Under the pieces are notes generated by a model. It had not been told where the DNA came from, made no database searches, and worked only from the letters and a program-made list of their open reading frames with translations. A program made the translations under genes and the position numbers. A DNA stretch of 64,000 nt from Anaeromyxobacter oryzae (GTDB lineage Bacteria; Myxococcota; Myxococcia; Myxococcales; Anaeromyxobacteraceae), in NCBI RefSeq assembly GCF_023169945.1, contig NZ_AP025591.1:4708481-4772480 (forward strand), read 5' to 3'. Positions 48,076-57,438 of the stretch are shown here, in pieces (position 1 is the stretch's first letter; the number at the start of each line of letters is the position of its first letter).

Positions 48076-50346
48076 ATGAACACCTTCGGTAGAGCGCGGC
48101 CGGCCGCGCGAGCCATGCACGGTCTCGGCGAGCACCAGCTCCTCGTCTTCCTCCTCCAGTTCACGGTGCTGCTCGGCGCCGCGCGCCTGCTGGGTGCGCT
48201 GGCGCGGCGGCTCGGCCAGCCCTCGGTGATGGGCGAGGTGATCGCTGGCGTGCTGCTCGGCCCGCCGATCCTCGGCCGCCTGCTCCCCGGCTTCCAGGCG
48301 GCCCTCTTCCCGGACGATCCGCAGCAGGCCGGTCTGCTCGAGCTGCTGAGCTGGATCGGGATGATCCTCCTCATGCTGCGCACCGGGATCGAGACGGATC
48401 TCTCCCGGTGGCGCACGCTCAAGGGCCCGGCGCTCCTCGCCACCGCCTGCGGGATCGCGGTGCCGTTCGCGGTCGGCATCGCGATCGGCCTCATCGTCCC
48501 CGCCGACCTGGTGGGCCGCGGCGGCCGCCCCCTGTTCACGGCGTTCCTCGGCACCGCCATGTCGATCTCCGCGGTGAAGGTGATCGCCAAGATCCTCATC
48601 GACCTGAACCTCATGCGGCGCGACGTGGGGTTCGTGATCCTCGGCGCGTCGATCCTCGACGACACCGTCGGCTGGGTCGTGCTGGCGGTGGTGGTGCGGG
48701 TCGCGACCACCGGCCGGTTCGGCGCCGCCAGCGTCGGGGTGACGCTCGCGGCGACGCTCGGGTTCGGGCTCGTCGCGCTGCTCGTGCTCCGCCCGATCGC
48801 GGGCCGGGTGGTCCGCTGGCTCGAGCGCGAGGGCCGGCTCGAGCACGGCACGATCACCGCGGTGCTCGTCCTGACGCTCGCGTGCAGCGCCCTCACGCAG
48901 GCGCTCGGGATCCACGCGATCTTCGGCGCGTTCGTGGCCGGGCTCATCGTCGGCGAATCGCCGCGCGTGAAGGAGGCGACGCTCGAGGCCATCGACAGCA
49001 TGGTGCTGGGGGTGTTCGCGCCGGTCTTCTTCGCCTACTCGGGCCTGAAGGTGCAGGCGCTGTCGCTGCCGGGCTGGCCCGTCACCGCCCTCGTCCTCGG
49101 CGGCGCGATCGTCGGCAAGGTCGTGGGTGCCGGGCTCGGGGCGCGGCTCGGGGGAATGCACCTCCGCGAGGCGACGGCGGTGGGCATCGGGCTCTCCGCG
49201 CGCGGCTCGACCGAGCTGGTCGTCGCGCGCATCGGCATGGACCTCGGCGTGCTCGGGGCGCCCATGTACGCCCTCATCATCCTGATCCCGATCGTCACGA
49301 GCGTCATCACGCCGCCGCTCCTGCGCCTCGCGCTGCGCGGTCTCCCGCTCGGCGGCGACGAGGCGCGGCGCCTCGAGGACGAGGCCGCCGAGGAGCGTGC
49401 GCTGATCCGGCGCCGGGGAACCAAGATCCTCGTACCCACCTCCGGGGAGCCGCACGCGATCCAGGCGCTCCGGCTGGCGGCGCCGCTGGCGCGCCTGCCG
49501 GGCGCGACGCTGGTCGGGCTGTCGGTGTCGACGCCCGCGCACCTCGGTGCGGTGGGACGCAAGGGGCGCCCCGACGCCGACGAGGCGGAGGTCACGGCGA
49601 GAGGGCAGGACGTCGCTCGCGAGTTCGAGCTGCCGGACTTCCACGGCAACGTCGTCGAGGCGGCCTCCGTGGAGGAGGCGGTGAAGGCCGAGGTGGCTCG
49701 CGGGTACGACCTCGTCTTCCTCGGCGTGAGCCGACCCGGCGCGCTCTCCCATCGGCTCCTCCGGACGCTGCTGGCGTCCGGCCGGTCCGACGTCGTGCTG
49801 GTGCGCACGGGCGCCGGCACCGGGCGGTTCCGGCGCGTCGTCGTCCCCGTGAGCGGCACCGCGCCGTCGCGGGCGGCGGCCGAGCTCGCGTTCCTGTACG
49901 CGCGCGAGGCGGGGGCGCGACTGCACCTCCTCCACGTGCTCGATCCGGACGCCGTACCGGACGGATCCGGGCGCGCCGAGCTCCGGCAGCTCGGTGCGCG
50001 GATGCTCGACGAGCTCGCGGACCGCGCGCGGCGGGACGGCGTCGACGCCCGGACGCGCCTCGTGACGTCGCGGTATCCGGCGCGCGTCATCGTCGAGCTG
50101 GCGTCGGACGAGGGCGCGGACCTGATCGTCCTCGGCGCGACGCCGCGGTCCGTGGGCCGGCGCGCGTACTTCGGCGCCACGGCCGACCGGGTGCTCGCGG
50201 ACGCGCCGTGCGCGGTGGCGGTGTACGCAGGCGGCGTGCGGCCGGAGGCGCTCCGGGCGACGGTGCCGGAGGGCGACGCCGCCGTCGAGCCGGGCGCCCC
50301 TCGGCCGCCGCAGCCGGCCGAGGAGCGCGGCGCGACGCTCCACTGA
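48076..50346 (+). CDS. Kef/CPA2-type cation:proton antiporter with two universal-stress domains
   Basis: 756 aa (ATG 48076; an in-frame ATG at 48115 is possible). Residues ~15-430 form a 12-13 helix Na+/H+-exchanger domain with L-A-R-R-L-G-Q-P-S-V-M-G-E-V-I-A-G-V-L-L-G-P-P near the start, D-D-T-V-G-W near 195 and G-A-F-V-A-G-L near 290. Two Usp-like domains follow, ~450-580 and ~590-720 (I-L-V-P-T-S-G-E, V-V-V-P-V-S-G-T, D-L-I-V-L-G-A-T-P). The Usp pair probably binds nucleotides and gates transport. It likely helps pH or K+/Na+ balance at the inner membrane. Confidence 0.9.
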   Translation: MNTFGRARPAARAMHGLGEHQLLVFLLQFTVLLGAARLLGALARRLGQPSVMGEVIAGVLLGPPILGRLLPGFQAALFPDDPQQAGLLELLSWIGMILLMLRTGIETDLSRWRTLKGPALLATACGIAVPFAVGIAIGLIVPADLVGRGGRPLFTAFLGTAMSISAVKVIAKILIDLNLMRRDVGFVILGASILDDTVGWVVLAVVVRVATTGRFGAASVGVTLAATLGFGLVALLVLRPIAGRVVRWLEREGRLEHGTITAVLVLTLACSALTQALGIHAIFGAFVAGLIVGESPRVKEATLEAIDSMVLGVFAPVFFAYSGLKVQALSLPGWPVTALVLGGAIVGKVVGAGLGARLGGMHLREATAVGIGLSARGSTELVVARIGMDLGVLGAPMYALIILIPIVTSVITPPLLRLALRGLPLGGDEARRLEDEAAEERALIRRRGTKILVPTSGEPHAIQALRLAAPLARLPGATLVGLSVSTPAHLGAVGRKGRPDADEAEVTARGQDVAREFELPDFHGNVVEAASVEEAVKAEVARGYDLVFLGVSRPGALSHRLLRTLLASGRSDVVLVRTGAGTGRFRRVVVPVSGTAPSRAAAELAFLYAREAGARLHLLHVLDPDAVPDGSGRAELRQLGARMLDELADRARRDGVDARTRLVTSRYPARVIVELASDEGADLIVLGATPRSVGRRAYFGATADRVLADAPCAVAVYAGGVRPEALRATVPEGDAAVEPGAPRPPQPAEERGATLH

Positions 50347-50351
50347 GGGCA

Positions 50352-50373
50352 CTGCTCCCGTCAACCGGGGCAG
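50352..50373. terminator. Hairpin between convergent antiporter and lipoprotein genes
   Basis: CTGCTCC and GGGGCAG (one T-G pair) form a 7-bp stem with an 8-base loop that contains the lipoprotein stop codon, six bases after the antiporter stop. Confidence 0.35.
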
Positions 50374-50735
50374 CACTCGGCGGGCGCCGTGACGACGCCG
50401 CTCTGCGCGGGTGCGCTGCAGGTGGACGTGCTGCCGGTCGCGGTCTGGCAGGTGCAGCTCCACGCCGACCCGTCCGTTTGGAGGGTGCAGCTCCGCGAGG
50501 TGACCCGGCCATCCCGGTCGCACCGCTCCGAGAAGGTGAAGGCGTCGTCGACCGCGAGGAGCGTCGTGGAGCAGGACGCGGCGGTCGTGCTGCCGCCACC
50601 CGACCCGGAGTCGCCGCCACCCGAGCCCGCCCCCGCGCCGCTCCCGCCTGGGGGGGGCACGGAGGAGTCGGAGCGACCGCCTCCGCAGGCGAGCACGAGC
50701 GCGATCAGCAGGGCGGCGAGGCGAGGGTGATCCAT
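50361..50735 (-). CDS. Small Cys-rich lipoprotein of unknown function
   Basis: 124 aa. Lipobox L-V-L-A-C at Cys17, a Gly/Ser-rich linker (~18-50), and a compact C-terminal region with eight Cys (A-S-C, E-R-C, S-R-S-C, W-S-C-T-C, S-T-C, E-C-C-P-G), enough for four disulfides. I recognise no family. It is expected on the outer membrane or cell surface. It is divergent from the GH13 gene. Confidence 0.65.
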   Translation of the reverse strand: MDHPRLAALLIALVLACGGGRSDSSVPPPGGSGAGAGSGGGDSGSGGGSTTAASCSTTLLAVDDAFTFSERCDRDGRVTSRSCTLQTDGSAWSCTCQTATGSTSTCSAPAQSGVVTAPAECCPG

Positions 50736-50866
50736 GGAGGTTCGACGGCGTGGCGACGCCGTCCCGACACGGCCAGTTGGGGCGTCGGCGGGGAAGGCCG
50801 GGGAGAGGCGCCGGGCGCACCCGTCCGGAATGAGCGCATGTCCCGCGGCTCGCGCAGCACGACGAG

Positions 50867-52516
50867 GTGATCCACGACCTCTGGTACAAGAACGCCGTCA
50901 TTTACTGCCTGCACGTCGGCACGTTCATGGACACGAACGGCGACGGCATCGGCGACTTCCAGGGGCTGATGCGCCGGCTCGACTACCTCGCGGGCCTGGG
51001 CATCACGTGCCTGTGGCTCATGCCGTTCCAGCGCTCGCCGAACCGCGACGACGGCTACGACGTGTCGGACCACTACACCGTGGACCCCCGCTACGGGAGC
51101 CTCGGGGACTTCGTCGCGTTCACCCACGCCGCCGAGCAGCGCGGCCTGCGCGTCATCATCGACCTCGTGGTGAACCACACGTCCGACCAGCACCCCTGGT
51201 TCCAGGACGCGCGCCGGAGCGCGTCGTCGCCGTTCCGGAGCTGGTACGTCTGGTCGAGGAGGAAGCCGCCGCGCGCGGACGAGGGTGTCGTCTTCCCCGG
51301 GGTGCAGAAGACGACGTGGACCTGGGACGAGCGGGCCCGGGCGTACTACTTCCACCGCTTCTACGACTTCCAGCCCGACCTCGACACCGCCAACCCGGAG
51401 GTGCAGGAGGAGATCCGGAAGATCGTCGGGTTCTGGCTCGAGCTCGGCGTGTCGGGGTTCCGCGTGGACGCGGTGCCGTTCGTCATCGCGACGAAGGGGG
51501 CCGGCGTGAAGCCGGTCGAGCAGTACGGGATGCTCCGCGACCTCCGCGAGTTCCTGCAGTGGCGCTCGCGCGACGCGATCCTGCTCGCCGAGGCGAACGT
51601 GCTGCCGCGGACGGATCTCGAGTACTTCGGCGACGACGGCGACCGGATGCACATGATGTTCAACTTCCAGGTCAACCAGCACCTGTTCTACGCGCTCGCG
51701 GCGAGCGACACCCGGCCGCTCGTGAAGGCGCTCGAGGCGACGCGGGACCGGCCCGGGACGGCGCAGTGGGGCGTCTTCCTGCGCAACCACGACGAGCTGG
51801 ATCTCGGGCGGCTGAAGCCGGAGCAGCGCGAGAGGGTCTTCCGGGAGTTCGCCCCCGATCCGGACATGCAGCTCTACGAGCGCGGCATCCGGCGGCGGCT
51901 CGCGCCGATGCTGAGCGGGGATCGCCGCCGCCTCGAGCTCGCCTACAGCCTCCTGTTCACGCTGCCAGGGACGCCCGTCATCCGCTACGGCGACGAGCTG
52001 GGGATGGGCGACGATCTGCGGCTGCCGGAGCGCAACTGCGCGCGGACGCCGATGCAGTGGTCGACCCTCCCGAACGCCGGGTTCTCGCGCGCGGCGCGGA
52101 CGGCGCTGCCGGTGATCGCCGAGGGCCCGTTCCAGTTCCAGCGGGTGAACGCGGCGGACCAGCGCCGCGATCCCGAGTCGCTCCTCAACTGGACCGAGCG
52201 GATCATCCGGATGCGCAAGGAGTGCCCGGAGATCGCCTGGGGCGACTTCACCGTCCTCCCCACGCAGCCGGAGGTGCTGGCGCTCCGGTACGATTGGCGG
52301 AACAACGCCATGCTCGTGCTGCACAACCTCTCGGGGAAGCCGGCGAGCGTCCGGCTCCGCGCGCGCGACGTCGGGGACGACCGGCTGGTCAGCCTGTTCA
52401 CGGCGGACCACAGCTCGGCGCGGAAGGGGCACCACGAGATCGAGCTCGACCCGTACGCGTACCGCTGGTACCGGGTCGGCGGCCTCGACTACATCCTCCG
52501 TCGGCGGTCGTGGTGA
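50867..52516 (+). CDS. GH13 enzyme, trehalose-synthase-like
   Basis: 549 aa from a GTG (no strong ribosome site). All four GH13 regions are visible: D-L-V-V-N-H-T-S (~100), G-F-R-V-D-A-V with nucleophile Asp201, L-L-A-E-A-N-V with acid/base Glu242, and F-L-R-N-H-D-E-L with Asp309. W-Y-K-N-A-V-I-Y-C-L-H-V, D-T-N-G-D-G-I-G-D-F and R-R-R-L-A-P-M-L ... P-G-T-P-V-I-R-Y-G-D-E-L-G-M-G-D follow TreS, which interconverts maltose and trehalose. It is somewhat diverged at several TreS-typical positions (A-E-A-N-V for A-E-A-N-Q-W), so another alpha-glucosidase activity is possible. Confidence 0.87.
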   Translation: MIHDLWYKNAVIYCLHVGTFMDTNGDGIGDFQGLMRRLDYLAGLGITCLWLMPFQRSPNRDDGYDVSDHYTVDPRYGSLGDFVAFTHAAEQRGLRVIIDLVVNHTSDQHPWFQDARRSASSPFRSWYVWSRRKPPRADEGVVFPGVQKTTWTWDERARAYYFHRFYDFQPDLDTANPEVQEEIRKIVGFWLELGVSGFRVDAVPFVIATKGAGVKPVEQYGMLRDLREFLQWRSRDAILLAEANVLPRTDLEYFGDDGDRMHMMFNFQVNQHLFYALAASDTRPLVKALEATRDRPGTAQWGVFLRNHDELDLGRLKPEQRERVFREFAPDPDMQLYERGIRRRLAPMLSGDRRRLELAYSLLFTLPGTPVIRYGDELGMGDDLRLPERNCARTPMQWSTLPNAGFSRAARTALPVIAEGPFQFQRVNAADQRRDPESLLNWTERIIRMRKECPEIAWGDFTVLPTQPEVLALRYDWRNNAMLVLHNLSGKPASVRLRARDVGDDRLVSLFTADHSSARKGHHEIELDPYAYRWYRVGGLDYILRRRSW

Positions 52517-52530
52517 TGACGGGAGGCTCC

Positions 52531-53307
52531 ATGCCGAGACGTTCCGCGCCGCAGTACGAGCTCTTCTACTGGCCCGGGCTCCAGGGCCGCGGCGAGTTCG
52601 TCCGCCTCGCGTTCGAGGCGGCGGGCGTGCCGTACGTCGACGTCGGGCGGCTGCCCGCCGCGCGGGGAGGCGGCGCCGGGGCGGTCGCGCGGCTCCTCGA
52701 GGAGCCCGGCCCGTGGCTCACCCCGCTGGGCCCGCCGGCGCTCCGGTACGGCAAGGTGCTGGTCGCCCAGACCGCCGCGATCCTCCAGTGGGTCGCGCCG
52801 CGGCTCGGGGTGGTGCCGAGGGACGAGGCGAGCCGGCTCCGCGCGCACCAGATCCAGCTCACGATCGCGGACCTCGTGGCCGAGGTCCACGACACGCACC
52901 ATCCGATCGCGGTCTCGCTCTACTACGAGGACCAGAAGCAGGAGGCCGCGCGGCGCGCCGGCGAGTTCGTGCGCGAGCGCATCCCGATGTTCCTCGGGTA
53001 CCTCGACGGCGCGCTCGACTCGAATCCCGCCGGCCGGGGACGCTGGCTCGTCGGACGGGGGATGAGCTACGTGGACCTCTCCACCTTCCAGGTCGTCGCG
53101 GGGCTGCGGTACGCGTTCCCGCGCGCGATGGCGCGGCGCGAGCGCGCCGTCCCTCGGCTCGGCGCGCTCCACGATCGCGTGGCGGCGCTGCCGCGGATCG
53201 CGGCCTACCTCGCCTCCGAGCGCCGCATCCCGTTCAACGAGTCCGGCATCTTCCGCCACTACCCGGAGCTCGATCTCGCGGCGCCGCGGCGGAGGCGCGG
53301 CCCGTGA
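52531..53307 (+). CDS. Glutathione S-transferase family protein
   Basis: 258 aa from the ATG at 52531, preferred for GGAGG five bases upstream; an ATG at 52516 overlaps the GH13 stop. Thioredoxin-fold start Y-E-L-F-Y-W-P-G-L-Q-G-R-G-E-F-V-R-L-A-F-E-A-A-G-V (sigma-type GST with Tyr near the start), then V-L-V-A-Q-T-A-A-I-L-Q-W-V-A (glutathione-binding Ser/Thr region), then an all-helical C-terminal domain. Conjugates glutathione or a similar thiol to electrophiles. It is probably co-transcribed with the GH13 gene. Confidence 0.88.
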   Translation: MPRRSAPQYELFYWPGLQGRGEFVRLAFEAAGVPYVDVGRLPAARGGGAGAVARLLEEPGPWLTPLGPPALRYGKVLVAQTAAILQWVAPRLGVVPRDEASRLRAHQIQLTIADLVAEVHDTHHPIAVSLYYEDQKQEAARRAGEFVRERIPMFLGYLDGALDSNPAGRGRWLVGRGMSYVDLSTFQVVAGLRYAFPRAMARRERAVPRLGALHDRVAALPRIAAYLASERRIPFNESGIFRHYPELDLAAPRRRRGP

Positions 53308-53320
53308 ATGGCGGCCCGTG

Positions 53321-54049
53321 TCAGAAGCTGACCGTGGTCCCCGCCATCCCGTAGTGGAGCCAGGCGAAGTTGTAGACCCCGCCGCCGGAGGAGCCGCCCT
53401 CCAAGGTGCGGTAGCCGGCCCTGAGGAGCAGCGCCGGCGTCACGCGCCACGCGAGGAAGAGCCCGACGTCCTCGGCGCGGCCCTGCGGCGCCGCGAGCGC
53501 GTCCGCGTCGAGGAGCAGCGCGAAGGGGCCGGCGAAGCGCCACTCGAGGTTCAGGTGCAGCAGGGGGACGAAGCCGACGTTCGAGCGGACCGCCTCCACG
53601 CCGGGCTGCCGGAGACGGATGGAGGCGTCGCGGAGCTTGCCCGTGAGGCCCACCTTCACGGTGAGGGCAGGGCGCTCGACCACCGCGTACCGGTAGGTGA
53701 GCCGGTACGAGTCGAACCGGTACCAAGCGTCGGTGTGGACGCCCGCAGCGAAGGTCTGCCCCTGGAACGACACCGGATCGTCGAAGGAGCCGTCCACCGC
53801 GAGCGTGAGCGGCGCCGCGAGCGCCCGCAGCTCGTGGCGGCCGAGCGCGACGCCCGCCTGGACCCGCCAGGCGGCGCCGGGGCCGCTGCCGAGGTCAACC
53901 AGCGAGAAGCGCGTCCCGCCGTCCTTCGGGATCTGGACATCGTTGCGGCTCTGCCACACCGCGCCGCCCTCCACGTCCACCCAGACCGCTGGAAAGGCGG
54001 CGGACGGGAGCGCACACGCGAGCACGACGAGGAGCGTCCTCGGGGACAC
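53321..54049 (-). CDS. Probable outer-membrane beta-barrel protein
   Basis: 242 aa from a GTG. Signal peptide L-L-V-V-L-A-C-A-L-P-S-A-A-F-P-A. The mature chain alternates hydrophobic and polar residues in ~8-10 strands (W-V-D-V-E-G-G-A-V-W-Q, W-R-V-Q-A-G-V-A-L-G, Y-R-L-T-Y-R-Y-A-V-V, L-H-L-N-L-E-W-R-F) and ends T-T-V-S-F with terminal Phe, the BAM recognition signal. Function unknown. It converges on the GST gene with a 13-base gap and lies 94 bases after the histidine kinase gene on the same strand. Confidence 0.7.
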   Translation of the reverse strand: MSPRTLLVVLACALPSAAFPAVWVDVEGGAVWQSRNDVQIPKDGGTRFSLVDLGSGPGAAWRVQAGVALGRHELRALAAPLTLAVDGSFDDPVSFQGQTFAAGVHTDAWYRFDSYRLTYRYAVVERPALTVKVGLTGKLRDASIRLRQPGVEAVRSNVGFVPLLHLNLEWRFAGPFALLLDADALAAPQGRAEDVGLFLAWRVTPALLLRAGYRTLEGGSSGGGVYNFAWLHYGMAGTTVSF

Positions 54050-54143
54050 TCGTCGTACATCGCGGCGGAGAACGGGCGGCGCAAGACCCCGGCGGGCCGC
54101 GCCGCTCGGTCACTGCGCGGCGCTCTGGCCAGGCGCGGCGCCG

Positions 54144-55901
54144 TCAGGCCCCCGCGGCGGCGCTCTGGTCCAGCTCGGCGCCGCGGGTCGCCACGTCGTG
54201 CGCGCGGCACGCGCGCGGCAGCCGCACCGTGAACGTCGTCCCGTCCTCGTCGGAGGAGGCCACGGAGACCGTGCCGCCGTGCGCGCCGACGATCTCGCGG
54301 ACGATGTAGAGCCCCAGGCCCAGGCCGCGCGCGTGGCTGGCGTCGCCGGGCGCGGGGCCCCGATGGAAGGGCTCGAAGAGGACGGCCATGAGCTCCGGGG
54401 AGATCGCCGGGCCCCCGTTGGCCACCTCGAGGACCACGTCGTCGTCGCCGTCCGCGTCCACCGAGACGCGGACGATCCCCTGCCGCGCCCCGTGCTTGAG
54501 CGCGTTCCCCACGAGGTTGGAGACGACCTGCGCCAGCCGCGCGGGGTCCCAGGTGCCGCGCCCGTCACCCCTCAGCTCGAGCTCGACGGTACGGCCCGGC
54601 TGCGCCGCCTCCAGCTCGCCGACGGTGCGCCGGCACACCTCGTGGAGGTCCGTCGCGACCGGAGCGATGGGCACGCTCCCCTTGAAGCGGCTCTCCGTGA
54701 AGTCGAGGAGCGTGCCGATCATCTCGAGCATGCGCTGGCCCGCGTTGCCGATCTCGGCGAGGCTCTCCCGCACGTCCGCCGGGAGGCCCTCGCGCCGCTG
54801 CAGGAGCGACGCCAGGGCGCGTACGGCGCTCAGCGGGTTCCGCAGATCGTGGCCGAGGATCCCGATCACCTGCTCCCGGAAGACGAGCGCGCGCGCGAGC
54901 TGCTCCTGGACGCGCTTCAGGTCGGTGATGTCGGTGGCGGCGCCGGTGAGCCCGACGATCGCGCCGGAGGGGTCGCGCAGCGGCTCCTGCGTCACCAGCA
55001 GGTGGTGGGGCTCACTGCCGGGCACGGAGATCTGCACCTCTCGCTGCAAGGGCTCGCCGGTCCGCAGGACCTCGCGGTCCATCGCCTCCAGCCGGGCGGC
55101 GTCCGCGTGCAACACGAGCTCGGCGTTCCGGTGACCGACCACGTCCTCCGGCGCGAACCCGAGCGGCGGGTTGTAGATCCAGCGGTAGCGGAGCTCCCGG
55201 TCCTGCTCGAACAGCGTCACGTTGGAGTGGGCGAGCGCGACCCGGAACCGCTCCTCGGTCTCCCGGAGCTGCCGGTGCACCCGGGCGGTGTCGACGATCT
55301 GCGACGCGCGCCTGACGAGCTCCTCCGCGAGCGCGACGTCCTCCGGACCGTACCTCCGGCCGGACTCGGAGGTCGCGATGAAGGTCATGGTGGCGAGCGA
55401 CGTCGAGAGGGTCACGGGGACGACGAGCACCGAGCACACGCCGAGCCCGAGGGCGAGCTCGAGGTATTCGCCGTCCGTCTGCTCGCGCAGCATCTCGTCG
55501 GTGTAGTCGGGCAGGAGGACGGGGCGCCTCGACTCCAGCGCGCGCGCCGCGGGCAGCCGGCGGCGCGCGGCGTGATCGAGGGGGTACCGCCGCAGCGCCT
55601 CCGCCAGGGCGGCCTTGGCGGGATCCCGGTGGGCGACCTCCATCCGGCGGACCTCGTGGTCCTCCAGGCCATCGACGATGCACCAGTCGGCGAACTCCGG
55701 GATGGAGAGCCGGGCGACGGCGGCGAGCGCCTCCTCGTAATCGAGGATGCCGGCGAGCGCGCCGACCTTCGAGAGCAGCGACAGCCGCGCGACCATCGTG
55801 CATGGCCGGCGCGCCGCCGCGGGCACGTTCCGCCCGGCGTTCCGGGCCGCCCGGAACCGGCGCACGCGTTCTCTCAGCTCCTCCAGGGACTCCACCAGCA
55901 T
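54144..55901 (-). CDS. GAF-PAS sensor histidine kinase
   Basis: 585 aa from the ATG at 55901; the open frame continues upstream but is not conserved. A GAF domain is at ~45-200 (D-W-C-I-V-D-G-L ... V-C-S-V-L-V-V-P-V), PAS at ~205-320 (R-V-A-L-A-H-S-N-V-T-L-F-E-Q-D-R-E-L-R-Y-R-W), HisKA with I-L-G-H-D-L-R-N-P-L-S-A-V near 340, and the ATPase N-box S-N-L-V-G-N-A-L-K-H and G-L-G-L-G-L-Y-I-V-R-E. No transmembrane helix, so cytoplasmic. The partner regulator is not adjacent; the NtrC-type gene at 57413 pairs with the divergent kinase. Confidence 0.9.
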   Translation of the reverse strand: MLVESLEELRERVRRFRAARNAGRNVPAAARRPCTMVARLSLLSKVGALAGILDYEEALAAVARLSIPEFADWCIVDGLEDHEVRRMEVAHRDPAKAALAEALRRYPLDHAARRRLPAARALESRRPVLLPDYTDEMLREQTDGEYLELALGLGVCSVLVVPVTLSTSLATMTFIATSESGRRYGPEDVALAEELVRRASQIVDTARVHRQLRETEERFRVALAHSNVTLFEQDRELRYRWIYNPPLGFAPEDVVGHRNAELVLHADAARLEAMDREVLRTGEPLQREVQISVPGSEPHHLLVTQEPLRDPSGAIVGLTGAATDITDLKRVQEQLARALVFREQVIGILGHDLRNPLSAVRALASLLQRREGLPADVRESLAEIGNAGQRMLEMIGTLLDFTESRFKGSVPIAPVATDLHEVCRRTVGELEAAQPGRTVELELRGDGRGTWDPARLAQVVSNLVGNALKHGARQGIVRVSVDADGDDDVVLEVANGGPAISPELMAVLFEPFHRGPAPGDASHARGLGLGLYIVREIVGAHGGTVSVASSDEDGTTFTVRLPRACRAHDVATRGAELDQSAAAGA

Positions 55902-56055
55902 CGCTCGACTCCCGAAGCTGGGGGTGGTTGATAGCGGGTCGGGCCCGCCTTCACCAGCCGATGAGCGTCCGGGGTGAGCGATCTGCGCGAGCGCTGCGCG
56001 ACCTCGTCGGGGTCGCCAGCGGGCGCGCGGCGCGGAACGCATTAAAAGCCGGGGC

Positions 56056-57438
56056 ATGGAGCGGCTGCTGGCGGACGGCCCGGATCTTGCGATGCCTCGA
56101 CCCACCATGGTCGCGCAGACGCTCGTGCAGCACGCGACCGGCGCCCTGCCCGCCGGAATGGCGGCGCCGTCGGACCGGAGCGTCGCCCCGCGCTGGCCCC
56201 ACCGTGAGGACCTGCTTCCGGTCGGCTACTACCTGCTCGTCGCAGCCGTGCTGGCGACCACCGGCACGTCCGCGTGGCGGATCGCGATCCTCGCGCTCGC
56301 CGCGGCGGGGCAGCAGGTCGGCTTCTTCGCGTGGCGGAGGCCAGGTCTCAAGCACTGCGTCAATGCGGATCCCGAGCGCGCCGCGAGGGGCGCGGTGCTC
56401 CGCGCCAGCTCGACGTTCTTCGTCACGACGGGCCTCGCCATCGCCGCCACGGGGGGAGTCGGAAGCCCGCTGCTCGTCACCTTCCTCGTCGCGTACCTCG
56501 CCGCGGTGACGATCGTCGGCGATCGCGGCGAGACCCGCTGGCTCCTCGCGGCGACGGCCCTCGGGGTGTGCGTGCTCGCGGTGCTGCCCCGATCCTGGAC
56601 CGGGGTGGGGTCGCCTCGCCCGGTGCACGCGCTGCTCGCGGCGGTGAGCGTCCTCGGCGTGGGCGCGCTGCTCGTTCCCGTGCACGCGACGCGCCGCAAG
56701 AAGCTCGAGGAGCTCGAGCGCGCGCGGAGCGAGCTCGCCTCGGAGGCGCTCGCCCGCGCGCAGACGCTGGAGCAGATCGGGTCGAAGGTGGCGCACGAGC
56801 TCAAGAACCCGCTCACCGGCGTGAAGGCGCTCGTGCAGCTCGGGCTGCGGAACCCCGCCGAGGGGGCCTCGCACGACCGGCTGGAGGTCGTCGAGCGCGA
56901 GGTCTCCCGCATGCAGGAGATCCTCCAGAACTACCTGTCGTTCACCCGGCCGCTGCAGGGGGTCGAGCCGCGGCGGGTCGACCTCGGCCCGCTCGTGTCC
57001 GACACGCTCGAGGTCCTCTCCGCCCGGGCGAACGACGCCCGCGTCCGGCTCTACGCCGACGGCGATGCGATGGTCGAGGCGGACCCACGCCGCCTGAGGG
57101 AGGCGCTCCTCAACCTGGTCGCGAACGCCATCGAGGCGACGCCTCCGGGTGGCGAGGTCTTCGTCGAGGTGCGCGCGGCGGCGGAGGGGGCGGAGCTCGT
57201 CGTCCGCGACACGGGGCGCGGGATGCCTCCCGAGGTCCTGGGGCGCATCGGCACGCCGTTCTTCACGACGCGCGACGACGGCACCGGCCTCGGCGTCGTC
57301 CTCGCGCGCTCGGTGATCGCGCAGCACGGCGGATCGCTGCGGTACGAGAGCGAGCCGGGCAAGGGGACCCGGGTGGAGGTCACGCTCCCGCGCGTGGCCA
57401 GGGAGGGCCGCGATGGCGCGTGTGCTGGTCGTCGATGA
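56056..57438 (+). CDS. Membrane sensor histidine kinase of an NtrC-type two-component pair
   Basis: 460 aa. Hydrophobic helices cover ~55-215 (V-G-Y-Y-L-L-V-A-A-V-L-A-T-T, S-T-F-F-V-T-T-G-L-A-I-A-A, L-L-V-T-F-L-V-A-Y-L-A-A-V, V-S-V-L-G-V-G-A-L-L-V-P-V), so sensing may be within the membrane. Phospho-acceptor His247 in K-V-A-H-E-L-K-N-P-L-T-G; N-box L-L-N-L-V-A-N-A-I-E-A; D-T-G-R-G-M-P-P and T-G-L-G-V-V-L-A-R. It overlaps the regulator gene by 26 bases. Confidence 0.92.
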   Translation: MERLLADGPDLAMPRPTMVAQTLVQHATGALPAGMAAPSDRSVAPRWPHREDLLPVGYYLLVAAVLATTGTSAWRIAILALAAAGQQVGFFAWRRPGLKHCVNADPERAARGAVLRASSTFFVTTGLAIAATGGVGSPLLVTFLVAYLAAVTIVGDRGETRWLLAATALGVCVLAVLPRSWTGVGSPRPVHALLAAVSVLGVGALLVPVHATRRKKLEELERARSELASEALARAQTLEQIGSKVAHELKNPLTGVKALVQLGLRNPAEGASHDRLEVVEREVSRMQEILQNYLSFTRPLQGVEPRRVDLGPLVSDTLEVLSARANDARVRLYADGDAMVEADPRRLREALLNLVANAIEATPPGGEVFVEVRAAAEGAELVVRDTGRGMPPEVLGRIGTPFFTTRDDGTGLGVVLARSVIAQHGGSLRYESEPGKGTRVEVTLPRVAREGRDGACAGRR

